From: JAPLUA01 sp964625855
GTDB taxonomy: Bacteria; Verrucomicrobiota; Verrucomicrobiia; Limisphaerales; UBA8199
Length of the DNA stretch: 64,000 nucleotides
Assembly: GCA_964625855.1 (NCBI GenBank)
Contig: CAZVFC010000002.1
Location: 1-64,000 of the forward strand
Direction of reading: 5' to 3'
A program made the translations under genes and the position numbers. The notes beneath the pieces were generated by a model. The model saw only the letters and a program-made list of their open reading frames with translations, searched no databases and was not told the origin of the DNA. Shown one piece after another: positions 18,667 through 27,528 of this stretch. Positions within the stretch are counted from its first letter, which is position 1; every line of letters begins with the position of its first letter.

Positions 18667-20076
18667 TCAATACTGCCGCTTCCCCGGCACCAGGGCGGCA
18701 CGGTGCTTCTCCAGCTCCTGCCGGATATCCGCGATGACCTCGGGGTGCTCGGCGGCGATGTTGAACCGCTCGCCCGGATCGTTCGGCAGGTGGAACAGCA
18801 GCGGCGAATCGTGCTTCTCCGGCGACTCCTTGCCGTAGCCCGCAAAGGTAGTGAAGTGCGCTTTATACGGTCCTTTGCGGATGGCATAAACCTCGTCGCC
18901 GTTGTAGTAGATGATCATGTTGCGCTGGCTGGGGCCTTTGCCGAGCAGCATCGGCGTCATGTCCACGCCGTCAATGATGCGGTCCGATGGAATGGGCACC
19001 TTGGCCAGACTCAGGGCCGTGGTGAACAGGTCCATCGAGCAGGCCAACTCGCGGTTGACCGCGCCGGCCTTGATTTTGCCCGGCCACCAGGCGATCCCCG
19101 GCTCGCGCATGCCTCCTTCCCAGGTGCTGCCCTTGCCGCCTTGCAGAAGGCCCGCGCACCCGCCGGCGAGGTCTTTGATTAGCCACGGCCCGTTGTCACT
19201 CGTGAAAAAGACCAGCGTATTCTTGTCCAGGCCCTGCCTGCGCAGCGTGTCGAGTACTTGGCCGACGCTCCAATCCAGCTCCTCCACCACATCCCCATAT
19301 AGACCGCGCGGGCTGGTCTTCGCAAACTGCTTCGACGCAAAGAGCGGGACGTGCGGGTAGGTGTGCGCGAAATACAGGAAGAATGGCTTCTTCTTGTTCT
19401 GCTGAATGAACCGCACCGCCTCCTCGGTGTAGCGCTTGGTCAGGGTGCTGAGATCGGTCGGCTGCTCGAGGGGCTGGTCGTCGCGCATCAACGTGCAGTT
19501 CCACCATTCGGCTTTGGGTTCGAGGCTGCCCGACGGACCCTTGGCACTCCCACCCGCGGGTTCCATGTCGTTGGACCAGCGCAAGCCGTAGAACCCGTCG
19601 AACCCGTGGCTGGTGGGCAGGTTCTGCGGGTAATGGCCCAGGTGCCACTTGCCGATGGCCTGCGTCGCATAACCCTTACCCTTGAGGGCGCGCGCGATGG
19701 TGATCTCCTCCGGCGGCAGGCCCCCCGGCGATTTTCTCGTCTGCACCCGGTGTTGCAGATCGCCCGACATGCCGCTGCGGATAGGCAGCCGGCCCGTCAT
19801 CAGTGCCGCGCGGCTCGGCGTGCAGACGGTGGCCGCGACATAGAAGTCCGTGAAGCGCATCCCCTCGGCGGCCATGCGATCGAGGTTGGGGGTGCGGATG
19901 GTCGGATGGCCGTAGCACCCGAGGTCGCCGTAGCCCAGATCGTCGGCGAAGATAATGACGATGTTCGGCACCCTCTCTGCCCGCACGGCGCCGGGCATGG
20001 TGATGGCGAGCGCACCGACTGCAACGAGGAAGAGGTTCAACGTATGTTTACGCATATTCACATCTGTAGGTGTCAT
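18667..20076 (-). CDS. Secreted type I sulfatase (arylsulfatase A-like)
   Basis: A 469-residue enzyme hydrolysing sulfate esters, probably on a polysaccharide. It has a signal peptide; the second ATG at 20055 (MRKHTLNLFLVAVG) gives a better-placed one than the first at 20076. Metal-binding DD is in IIFADDLGYGDLGCYG. The formylglycine site is CTPSR with Cys85, counted from the first ATG. GKWHLG and the FYTSDNG-like FFTSDNGPW motif are present. Cysteine rather than serine at the modified position means it needs either formylglycine-generating enzyme or an anaerobic maturase; neither is obvious in this window. It converges on the GH51 gene and diverges from the helicase gene. Substrate is unknown; context suggests sulfated arabinose- or fucose-containing glycans. 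Confidence 0.9.
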   Translation of the reverse strand: MTPTDVNMRKHTLNLFLVAVGALAITMPGAVRAERVPNIVIIFADDLGYGDLGCYGHPTIRTPNLDRMAAEGMRFTDFYVAATVCTPSRAALMTGRLPIRSGMSGDLQHRVQTRKSPGGLPPEEITIARALKGKGYATQAIGKWHLGHYPQNLPTSHGFDGFYGLRWSNDMEPAGGSAKGPSGSLEPKAEWWNCTLMRDDQPLEQPTDLSTLTKRYTEEAVRFIQQNKKKPFFLYFAHTYPHVPLFASKQFAKTSPRGLYGDVVEELDWSVGQVLDTLRRQGLDKNTLVFFTSDNGPWLIKDLAGGCAGLLQGGKGSTWEGGMREPGIAWWPGKIKAGAVNRELACSMDLFTTALSLAKVPIPSDRIIDGVDMTPMLLGKGPSQRNMIIYYNGDEVYAIRKGPYKAHFTTFAGYGKESPEKHDSPLLFHLPNDPGERFNIAAEHPEVIADIRQELEKHRAALVPGKRQY

Positions 20077-20259
20077 GTATTACTCGGACCGGCCCATCTG
20101 GCGCGAGGAGAATCGGCGACTCGACTCATGGGGCCTGTCGCCGCCCGCATGTGAGTGAATTTGCGCAACTGAGCGATGTGCGTGTGCAGCCGTAAATGCG
20201 GTGACGTCGGGAAGGACGGGCTTCCCTGCGACGGTGTAAAAGGTTATTATTCCTGTCTT

Positions 20260-23200
20260 GTGTCTAGGCCGCTGTTCCGCAAGACGATAGATGAGCTTAC
20301 GGCGCTATTCGAGGCATCGGCAGATTCCCCGAATGCGTTGGAGGAAATATTGGCGGAGTTGATCCATCGGGAGCGCCCCAAAGCAGTCGCCCTCAAAGCA
20401 AAGGTCCAAGATGCGCTCAAAAACGTTGGTGGGCGACCGGCCACCCCGACCTCTGAACCGAGACAGGACAGCACACATCAAAACCCGTTGCCCCGGCCTA
20501 TCACCAAACAGGTAGGAGGAGCCGGGCGACCCAACTACGAAGACCACACCGCGCCGCCGGCCCAGTTCACCCTGGTCCAGAATCTCGGTGTCAAAGGCAG
20601 ACCCGTCGCATTTAGACCAACGCTGGGGAACGACTTGCGGCTCGATCTAACGTCCAACGACCCTCCTGTGAAGGTTTTCCGCGTCACGATCTTTGAGCTG
20701 ATCCGAGAAATGCGCAGGCGTAAAGTCGGGCGACAGCAGTTCACAATAGAAGACGGAGAGCGCGTGGGGTCCGACTCCAGTGGATTCTCCTACCAGTTCG
20801 ACTTCGTTGAGGAGGCGAACCTGTTCGAAGGTGCTAACGTCGAAATTATAGTCGGCGGGCGAGTTGTGAATGGCAGTATCACGGCCATCTTCCAGGGGCA
20901 GATTGTCGTCACGCTCCAGGAAGACTATGGCGGCTTGATTAAGGTTTGTGTTCTTCGCATCGACAATACGGCGCTCCTTCAGGCCCTCCATGACCGGCTC
21001 GAAACGATCGAAGGCGGAGGAGTAACTGCGTTCCGGCAGGACTTCGCCGCTAGGTTGCTTGGTAACGAAGCCGACACAAAGCCGCCTGCCCCAACACCGG
21101 AATGGCCTTGGCCCTGGAAGCCCACAGTGGACCAGGTGGAGTTTATACGCACAGCGCTCACCAATGAGATCACATGGCTGTGGGGACCGCCCGGAACCGG
21201 CAAAACGGCGACACTGTCAGTGCTTACGCAACTGCTTCATTCGGCGGGTAAGCGCGTTTTGATCTGCTCCAATACAAATCAGGCCGTTGATCAGGTGCTC
21301 CTTCAGCTGTGCCAAAACATGAAGAAGGCGCGTCGGCCTGAACTCGAGGACGGGAAGGTCGTGCGGTTGGGCCGCATTGCCCATGAGGACTTGGCGTCCA
21401 CATTCGAAGAGTTTATCACCGTCGATAAGATCGTGGCCCGCAAATCCGAGGCGCTCGTGCAGCGCAAAGCGGAAATCGAAGAACTGCTGGGGAAGATGGG
21501 GCATGAGGTCGAGTTTGCCGAGGACCTGCTGCGCAAATTCGCGCTTTGCGATCGCGCCAATGCTGCGGTCGAATCGGCTGAGAAGAAGCTGGAAGAGCGC
21601 CGCACGGCGAGAGACGCCGCTGGTGCTAACCATCAATCGGCCAAGAACCGGGTTTTGCAGCTCAACGAGGAACTGGGGAGGCGGCAGCGGTCGGGAGCCT
21701 TCCGGCGCTTGATAATGCGGTCGGAGGAGGCGATCAACAGAGAGTTGTCCTCGGCCAAGGCCCAAGCATCCCGAGCGGAACACGAGTCCTCGGAGGCTAC
21801 CCGGTGGTTCAACGAACAGCAGGCGACAACGACTAAGCTTCGTGCTGAGGCTGACGGAGCCGCGAAGGCCGTAGCAGGTGAAGACAGGAGGCGGTGGGAG
21901 CGTGTCGTGAGAGAATACGACGCCCGGCGTCAACCGTTGCGGGATGAATTGGCGGCGATTGCGGCACAGATCGAGAATATCCGTAACTCTGTTCTGCGGC
22001 AGGCCACGATAGTCGGTGCAACCGCTACTCGCACTTTCCTGCGCCCTGCGGAATTTGCCTCGTTCGATGTGGTCATAGTGGATGAAGCTTCAATGCTTCT
22101 GATCCCGACTGTTTTTCATACCGCAGGTTTGGCGACGCAGCAGGTGGTTGTCGCTGGTGATTTCCGCCAACTGCCACCCATTGTGCAGACGGCCCAGCAG
22201 GCGATCCACGACCGACTCGCGCACGACATTTTCCACGAGGCGGGAATCGACAAGCAGGTAGGCAATAACGGCACGGTGCCGCGCTTCATCATGTTGCGCG
22301 AGCAGTTTCGTATGGACGACGCGCTGTGCAAAGTGATCTCAACTGCTTTTTACGGAGGCCAGCTTGCGACTGCACACGGGCGGACAGAATCAGCTCTGGA
22401 CCTACCCGAGTTACTGAAGCAGCGGTTCACCATCGTTGATACATCGCGAGTGTGGCCGTTTACGTCCAGGAACACGTTCAATTCCAGGTTCAACCTCATG
22501 CACTCCCTGACATGTCGTAACCTGGTCCTGCATCTCCGTGACCTCGACTACCTGATAGATGGGCACGGTAAAGGCACCCTTGGGCTTTGCACACCGTTCG
22601 CGGCGCAAGCGAAGCTCTTGAAGGAGATGCTACGTGCCTACAATGATTTGCATAAGACTGTCCGAGCCTGCACTGCTCATGGTTTTCAAGGTGATGAACG
22701 CAAGGTGATGGTGCTCGACCTCGTTGATAGCGTAGGGGAGAGATACGCCGGGATGTTTCTTCAGGCGAATCATCTGGAGCACAGTGGAGCCAAACTCTTG
22801 AACGTGGCGTTGAGCAGGGCTAAGGAATCGATCATCATCGTTGCGAATCTGACATTCCTCGACGCCAAGCTGCCGGGCGACGCTATCTTAAGAGGCTTGC
22901 TCTACGATTTGCAGCGGACGGGGCGAATTGTGGACGTGCGGGACATCCTGGCACTACGGCCTGTATTCGATGATCTAAAGCGATTCGGGCCACAACCGGA
23001 GATTGACCCGGAGGCGCTCAGGACAGGGTTGTTCGGCGGGAGAGATTTTGCGCGGATAGCACGTTTAGACATGGAGTCCGCCAAAGAGTCCATTGTCATT
23101 TATTCCGGCTTCATTACCACCGAAAGGACGGCGCAAATGGGTGACCTACTGCGGCGGAAGATTGACTCCCGGGTCCGCGTCCGCTGCATCACTCGCCCAC

Positions 23201-23604
23201 CTAAACGGAATGGTTCAATCCCGGAGGATCAGGGCCGCTCCGCGTTGCGGGCCCTGGAGGGCATCGGAGCGGTTGTTGATCTCAGAGCCGAGATTCACGA
23301 GAAGGCTGTCCTAATTGACGGCAAAGTTGCGTGGTTTGGTTCGTTGAACCCGCTGTCACATACAGCGAAGACCAGCGAGTTAATGGCACGGGTGGAGAAC
23401 GAAGGTGTCGCAATGCAGATCGCCTCACTGCTATCGATCCGCAAACAGTCCGCCGACACCGTCAAGAACGGGGGAATGGCAAATCCGGAGAATCCGCGTT
23501 GTGGGAAGTGCGGCGGCTGGACCGTGCTTATTCGTGGTCAATACGGGCTGTTCTTCAGTTGCGAAGCGGCCTGCGGGTGGAAGCAGAACGCCTTTAGCAG
23601 GTAG
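20260..23604 (+). CDS. SF1 helicase fused to phospholipase-D nuclease (Mokosh type II / MkoC-like)
   Basis: A COG1112-type superfamily 1 helicase with a C-terminal PLD nuclease, 1114 residues from a GTG at 20260. The ATG at 20176 would add 28 Cys-rich residues, whereas the GTG gives the clean start MSRPLFRKTIDEL. Walker A GPPGTGKT is at 309-316. A long coiled-coil insertion (about 410-600, like the Upf1 stalk) precedes Walker B VDEAS (D608), GDFRQLPPIVQ, GFQGDE and LNVALSRAKE. One HxKxxxxD motif (H1013) with GSLNPL marks the PLD domain. The last 35 residues form a CGKC...C-x3-C zinc-ribbon-like end. This order matches my recollection of MkoC, the single-protein form of the Mokosh anti-phage system. 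It stands alone on its strand, flanked by a sulfatase and decayed transposases, as expected for an acquired defence gene. Specific assignment to Mokosh is inference. Confidence 0.8.
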   Translation: MSRPLFRKTIDELTALFEASADSPNALEEILAELIHRERPKAVALKAKVQDALKNVGGRPATPTSEPRQDSTHQNPLPRPITKQVGGAGRPNYEDHTAPPAQFTLVQNLGVKGRPVAFRPTLGNDLRLDLTSNDPPVKVFRVTIFELIREMRRRKVGRQQFTIEDGERVGSDSSGFSYQFDFVEEANLFEGANVEIIVGGRVVNGSITAIFQGQIVVTLQEDYGGLIKVCVLRIDNTALLQALHDRLETIEGGGVTAFRQDFAARLLGNEADTKPPAPTPEWPWPWKPTVDQVEFIRTALTNEITWLWGPPGTGKTATLSVLTQLLHSAGKRVLICSNTNQAVDQVLLQLCQNMKKARRPELEDGKVVRLGRIAHEDLASTFEEFITVDKIVARKSEALVQRKAEIEELLGKMGHEVEFAEDLLRKFALCDRANAAVESAEKKLEERRTARDAAGANHQSAKNRVLQLNEELGRRQRSGAFRRLIMRSEEAINRELSSAKAQASRAEHESSEATRWFNEQQATTTKLRAEADGAAKAVAGEDRRRWERVVREYDARRQPLRDELAAIAAQIENIRNSVLRQATIVGATATRTFLRPAEFASFDVVIVDEASMLLIPTVFHTAGLATQQVVVAGDFRQLPPIVQTAQQAIHDRLAHDIFHEAGIDKQVGNNGTVPRFIMLREQFRMDDALCKVISTAFYGGQLATAHGRTESALDLPELLKQRFTIVDTSRVWPFTSRNTFNSRFNLMHSLTCRNLVLHLRDLDYLIDGHGKGTLGLCTPFAAQAKLLKEMLRAYNDLHKTVRACTAHGFQGDERKVMVLDLVDSVGERYAGMFLQANHLEHSGAKLLNVALSRAKESIIIVANLTFLDAKLPGDAILRGLLYDLQRTGRIVDVRDILALRPVFDDLKRFGPQPEIDPEALRTGLFGGRDFARIARLDMESAKESIVIYSGFITTERTAQMGDLLRRKIDSRVRVRCITRPPKRNGSIPEDQGRSALRALEGIGAVVDLRAEIHEKAVLIDGKVAWFGSLNPLSHTAKTSELMARVENEGVAMQIASLLSIRKQSADTVKNGGMANPENPRCGKCGGWTVLIRGQYGLFFSCEAACGWKQNAFSR

Positions 23605-23662
23605 CGAGTAAAGGGGTCGTGAGAATGGTAATGCCTCAGTGATGGCGGAATTGGGGCAGAAC

Positions 23663-24010
23663 TCAGGATGAATCAAAGAGCAGTTCGAAGGGATCGCGCT
23701 TCTCATCCTCGGCCAATTTGTCCAGGGCTCGTTTGAACACGCCGAAAACATCATCGGTGCGTTTGCGGAGGGTGTGCAGGACGCTCATGAGGGTTTCCCT
23801 GGTCCGCGCCCCCTGCTCGGATTGAGAACCAAAGCTGATCTTGCGGGCGATGACCAATGGGCGCAACTCGCGTTCGGCGCGGTTATTGTCGGCCGGAATG
23901 GTCGGTGTCTTTGCCCAGTGGTAGAGGCGGGAGGCGCGCTCGCGGAAGATGTTCTGGATCTTCTGAATACCGGGATGCTGGGCCGATGAATGGACCAAGA
24001 AAGGGGTCAA
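23663..24010 (-). pseudogene. IS66-family transposase, C-terminal remnant
   Basis: The 115 codons match only the end of an IS66 TnpC-type DDE transposase: HPGIQKIQNIFRE, then the conserved ADNNRAERELRPL block carrying the catalytic Glu, FGSQSEQGARTRE and a Leu-rich tail. Full-length proteins are roughly 450-540 residues, so the N-terminal domains and the two catalytic Asp residues are missing. The homology fades near 24000, and no terminal inverted repeat was recognised. It is a dead fragment next to the helicase gene. Confidence 0.8.
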
Positions 24011-24469
24011 ACCAGAGGGTTGTCCGCCGCAGGGGTTTGGAGCTGGGATTTGGCGCTTGACCGCGCAAGGGACGATGCGATGCTAGGCCCATGCCGCGCG
24101 AGTTTGGAAGGAAACCACCCTGCCCCTCAAGTGGATTGCCGCGCGCCTCTGTCAGGGGGGAAGGCGATTTCGGGGGGCCGTACCGGCAAATGGAAATGAG
24201 CCAGGCCGAAACACACTACCTGTGGTGTCAGCAGTCCGTGCGCGAGCACAAGATATAGCGTTGTTTCTGGCGTTTCCGGCCTGAAGGGCTCCGGATTGCA
24301 ACGGTTGGGCTCGCGGACGGGTTTCGGGACGGGGATGCCAATGGCGCCGAGAAGAGGGCAGAAGCGCTTGAGCGCATCTACGGCAAGCTGGTGAAGCAAG
24401 GCGCGCATGCGCCAAACTTCTTTATTGCAGAATCGCCCGTCCCCGGATGAGACTGCTCTCGTGCATTTT
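24011..24469. other. Gene-poor scar between transposase remnant and sulfatase
   Basis: About 460 bases with no complete gene. The part at 24096-24190 resembles the tail of a REP-associated transposase (separate entry). The remainder has a minus-strand ORF of Pro/Arg-rich composition with no motif, which I do not call. The sulfatase ORF is open from 24407 but its signal peptide starts at 24470. Confidence 0.5.
24096..24190 (+). pseudogene. Possible C-terminal scrap of a Y1/REP-associated transposase
   Basis: One frame reads AARVWKETTLPLKWIAARL followed by unrelated sequence, with a stop just upstream. In many Verrucomicrobiota the REP-associated tyrosine transposase ends with a helix-turn-helix-like LRxETTLPLKWIAxRL block. 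Only about 20 codons are recognisable, so this rests on family memory and is weak. Confidence 0.35.
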
Positions 24470-26179
24470 ATGAAACGTTGTGAGCGCGGTCTTGGCTTGC
24501 TGGTTGTTAGCGCCGCATTGTCGTGGCCCATCGTCGCCGGCGCCGCGCCGCGGCCGAACATCCTGCTCATCCTTTCCGACGACATGGGCTGGTCGGACGT
24601 GGGGTGCTACGGAAGCGAGATCAAGACACCGAACCTTGATTCGCTCGCCGCCGGGGGACTCCGTTTCACGCAATTCTATAATGGCGCACGGTGTTGTCCC
24701 ACTCGCGCTTCGCTGCTGACGGGCCTTTACGCTCACATGGCCGGGGTCGGGCACATGACCGCCAATAACCACCGGCCGGGCTACCAGGGCGAGCTGAATG
24801 AGCGCTGCCTCACGATGGCGGAGGTAATGCGGCCCGCCGGCTACCGGACCTACATGGTCGGCAAGTGGCACGTGGCGCGGGACATCGCACCCGACGGCCC
24901 GAAGTACAACTGGCCCATGCAGCGCGGCTTCGACAAGTTCTATGGCACAGTGACGGGCGGAGGCAACTTCTACGATCCCACGACGCTCTGCCGCGGCAAC
25001 ACGTTCATCACGCCGGAAAACGATGCGCTATACCGGCCGAAGTCCTTTTACTACACCGACGCGCTCTCCGACAACGCCGTTGCTTTCCTGAAGCAGCATC
25101 GGCTGGAGTCTCCGGGGCAGCCGTTCTTCATGTACCTGGCCTACACGGCCGCGCACTGGCCGATGCATGCCAAGCCGGAGGACATCGCCAAATACAAAGG
25201 CAAGTACGATGCCGGTTATGACGCCGTCCGGCACGAGCGCATCGCGCGGCTCAGGCAACTGGGGCTGATCAAGCCCGAGTGGACACCAGCCCCGACCGTC
25301 GGCGACTGGGCGAATGCTCCAAATCGAGAGTGGGAGATTCGCTGCATGGAGGTCTATGCGGCGATGGTTGATTGCCTCGACCAGGGCATTGGCCGCGTGG
25401 TGTCGGAACTCCGGAGCCAGGGCCAACTGGATAACACGCTGATATGCTTCCTGCAAGACAACGGCGCGTGCGCCGAGGACATGGGGCGCAATCCTCCCAA
25501 AGAGCCTTACCGGACGGACCTTAAGCCCATGGCACCCGATGAACTCCAGCCCAAGATCTGGCCACCCATGCAAACCCGCGATGGCCGGCCCGTTCGCACG
25601 GGACCCGAGGCGATGCCTGGCCCCGCGGATACTTATGTCGGCTACGGCAAGGCGTGGGCGAATGTCTCCAACACCCCCTTCCGCGAATATAAACATTGGG
25701 TGCATGAGGGCGGCATATCCACGCCCCTGATTGTGCACTGGCCAAAGGGCATTCCGGCGAAGCGACAGGGGCGGCTCGAAGCGCAGCCTGGCCATCTCGT
25801 TGACCTGATGGCGACCTTTGTAGATGTTGCGGGGGCCAAGTACCCCCGGGAGCGCAACGGCCAGGCGATTCATCCCTTGGCAGGGGTGAGTTTGCGTCCG
25901 GCGTTCAAGGGCCGAAGCCTGCATCGCGCGGCGCCGTTCTATTGGGAACACGAAGGCAACCGGGCTCTGCGCGAGGGCCAATGGAAGATCGTCGCCAAAG
26001 GCCCCGGTGGCCCCTGGGAACTCTACGACATGGAAGCCGACCGCACGGAAAGCCGAGACCTGGCGGCCCAGGACCCGGATCGCATTAAGGCAATGGTCTC
26101 GCGCTGGGAAACGTGGGCGACCCAAAATGAGGTGCTGCCCTGGATTTGGAGGCCTGCCTACGGGCAGACAGCAGAGTAG
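24470..26179 (+). CDS. Secreted type I sulfatase
   Basis: A 569-residue sulfatase counted from the ATG at 24470, chosen because it opens a signal peptide (LGLLVVSAALSWPIVAGA); the ORF itself is open from 24407. Metal-binding ILLILSDDMGWSDVGCYG is followed by the formylglycine motif CCPTR, in which the first Cys (C75) is the predicted modified residue. MVGKWHV and CFLQDNGACAED also fit the family. Its arrangement resembles arylsulfatases of marine and soil polysaccharide degraders. It ends 33 bases from the convergent oxidoreductase gene. The natural substrate is not predictable from sequence. Confidence 0.9.
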   Translation: MKRCERGLGLLVVSAALSWPIVAGAAPRPNILLILSDDMGWSDVGCYGSEIKTPNLDSLAAGGLRFTQFYNGARCCPTRASLLTGLYAHMAGVGHMTANNHRPGYQGELNERCLTMAEVMRPAGYRTYMVGKWHVARDIAPDGPKYNWPMQRGFDKFYGTVTGGGNFYDPTTLCRGNTFITPENDALYRPKSFYYTDALSDNAVAFLKQHRLESPGQPFFMYLAYTAAHWPMHAKPEDIAKYKGKYDAGYDAVRHERIARLRQLGLIKPEWTPAPTVGDWANAPNREWEIRCMEVYAAMVDCLDQGIGRVVSELRSQGQLDNTLICFLQDNGACAEDMGRNPPKEPYRTDLKPMAPDELQPKIWPPMQTRDGRPVRTGPEAMPGPADTYVGYGKAWANVSNTPFREYKHWVHEGGISTPLIVHWPKGIPAKRQGRLEAQPGHLVDLMATFVDVAGAKYPRERNGQAIHPLAGVSLRPAFKGRSLHRAAPFYWEHEGNRALREGQWKIVAKGPGGPWELYDMEADRTESRDLAAQDPDRIKAMVSRWETWATQNEVLPWIWRPAYGQTAE

Positions 26180-26212
26180 GACCGGCGGCAAACCCGCGCT
26201 GCTCTGGCGCCG

Positions 26213-27502
26213 TTAGAGCTTCCAGCCTTTGCGATACCGGCGCCGGATGAACGGATCGGCCTTCCGCGTGTTGGTGACTTTACACGCGGCGGAATCCCAT
26301 TCCAGCTTGGTGCCGCTGCGGAAGGCGACGTTGCCGAGCAGGACCGTCTCCGCCAGCGGTCCCGCATAACTGAAGTCGCACAGCGCGGGGGCGCCTCCCT
26401 TGCAGGCGGCGATCCATTCCTGATGGTGCCCGATCGAGTCCGGGATATAGAGTGGCGGCGGCTGGAAGCCTTCGAAGTCCTTCTCGGGCAGGAGCCGCCG
26501 CCGGCCATAGTCGGCCAGCAGCATGCCCTTGGAACCGACAAAGAGCACGCCGCTGGACCAGTCGGGCACCTTGCCCTCCTTGATCAGCTCAGGCACCTTC
26601 CCGCCGTTGTACCAAGTCAGTCGGACAGCGGGCAAAGGTCCGCGCGCCGCGAATTGATAGCGCACGATCAGCCAGGCCGGCGTGGTCTCCGCGTGCACCG
26701 GGGGACCCTCCGCCTCGATGCTCGTCGGCGCGCGTAGTTTCAAGGCCCAGAAGGGCAAGTCCATGTAATGACAGCCCATGTCCCCGAGCGTGCCTCCGCC
26801 GAAATCCCACCATCGCCGCCAGCTCTTCGGATGGTATTCGGGCGAGTAAGGCCGCGCCGGCGCCGGGCCGAGCCACAAGTCCCAGTGCAGCCCCTCAGGG
26901 ACGGGTGGCGTCTCCGCAGGCCGTCCTCCCCCCGACCAGACCCGGTCGCACCAGACGTGGACCTCGTTCACCGGCCCAATCGCCTCCTTCTCGATCAATT
27001 CCACCACGCGACGATAGTTGGCGGTGGCGTGAATCTGGGTGCCCATTTGTGTGGCCAGCTTGTATTTGCGGGCTGCCTGCGTAACCGCGCGGACCTCGAA
27101 CACCTCGTGGGCCAGCGGCTTTTCGCAATAGACGTGCCGCCCGGATTTCAGGGCGGCCATCGTGGCCACAACATGCGTGTGGTCCGGCGTGCTGATCACC
27201 ACCGCGTCGAGGTCCCGGCGATCCATCATCCGGCGGAAGTCGGTGTAAGTCGTGGCCTTGGGGAATCTCGCCTGCGCCGCGGCCAGCAGCTTGTCGTCAA
27301 TGTCGCAGAGGGCCACAATGTTCTCGTCCCGCACGCCGTTGATATTGCCGCTCGCGCGGTTGATGGTGCCGACCACGCCCAGGTTGAGCTTCTCATTGGC
27401 GGAGATCTGTTTGGCCAGGCCGGTGCCCGTAGTTACCCAGAACCCGCCGGTCGTGAGCAAGGTAGTCTTAAGGAATGTTCGCCGTGATGTCATGTGGTTC
27501 AT
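26213..27502 (-). CDS. Tat-exported Gfo/Idh/MocA-family oxidoreductase
   Basis: A 429-residue NAD(P)-dependent sugar oxidoreductase-like protein. The N-terminus MTSRRTFLKTTLLTTGGF is a twin-arginine signal; the ATG at 27493 is as likely a start as 27502. The Rossmann part includes LNLGVVGTINRASGN, a variant of the usual GxGxxG, then VALCDID. The family dinucleotide/substrate motif is CEKPLAHE after STPDHTHVVAT. The C-terminal alpha/beta domain has DMGCHYMDLPFWAL. Such exported members are abundant in PVC bacteria, where their reactions are mostly unproven. It is followed by a sulfatase gene on its 5-prime side, 26 bases away, and may be co-transcribed with it. Confidence 0.88.
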   Translation of the reverse strand: MNHMTSRRTFLKTTLLTTGGFWVTTGTGLAKQISANEKLNLGVVGTINRASGNINGVRDENIVALCDIDDKLLAAAQARFPKATTYTDFRRMMDRRDLDAVVISTPDHTHVVATMAALKSGRHVYCEKPLAHEVFEVRAVTQAARKYKLATQMGTQIHATANYRRVVELIEKEAIGPVNEVHVWCDRVWSGGGRPAETPPVPEGLHWDLWLGPAPARPYSPEYHPKSWRRWWDFGGGTLGDMGCHYMDLPFWALKLRAPTSIEAEGPPVHAETTPAWLIVRYQFAARGPLPAVRLTWYNGGKVPELIKEGKVPDWSSGVLFVGSKGMLLADYGRRRLLPEKDFEGFQPPPLYIPDSIGHHQEWIAACKGGAPALCDFSYAGPLAETVLLGNVAFRSGTKLEWDSAACKVTNTRKADPFIRRRYRKGWKL

Positions 27503-27528
27503 AAAGAAGCAATGGTCTCGAAGAGCCG

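Noticed and set aside
24127..24585. A 152-codon minus-strand ORF in the scar after the IS66 remnant
   Set aside because: It overlaps the start of the sulfatase gene, is Arg/Pro-rich and shows no motif.
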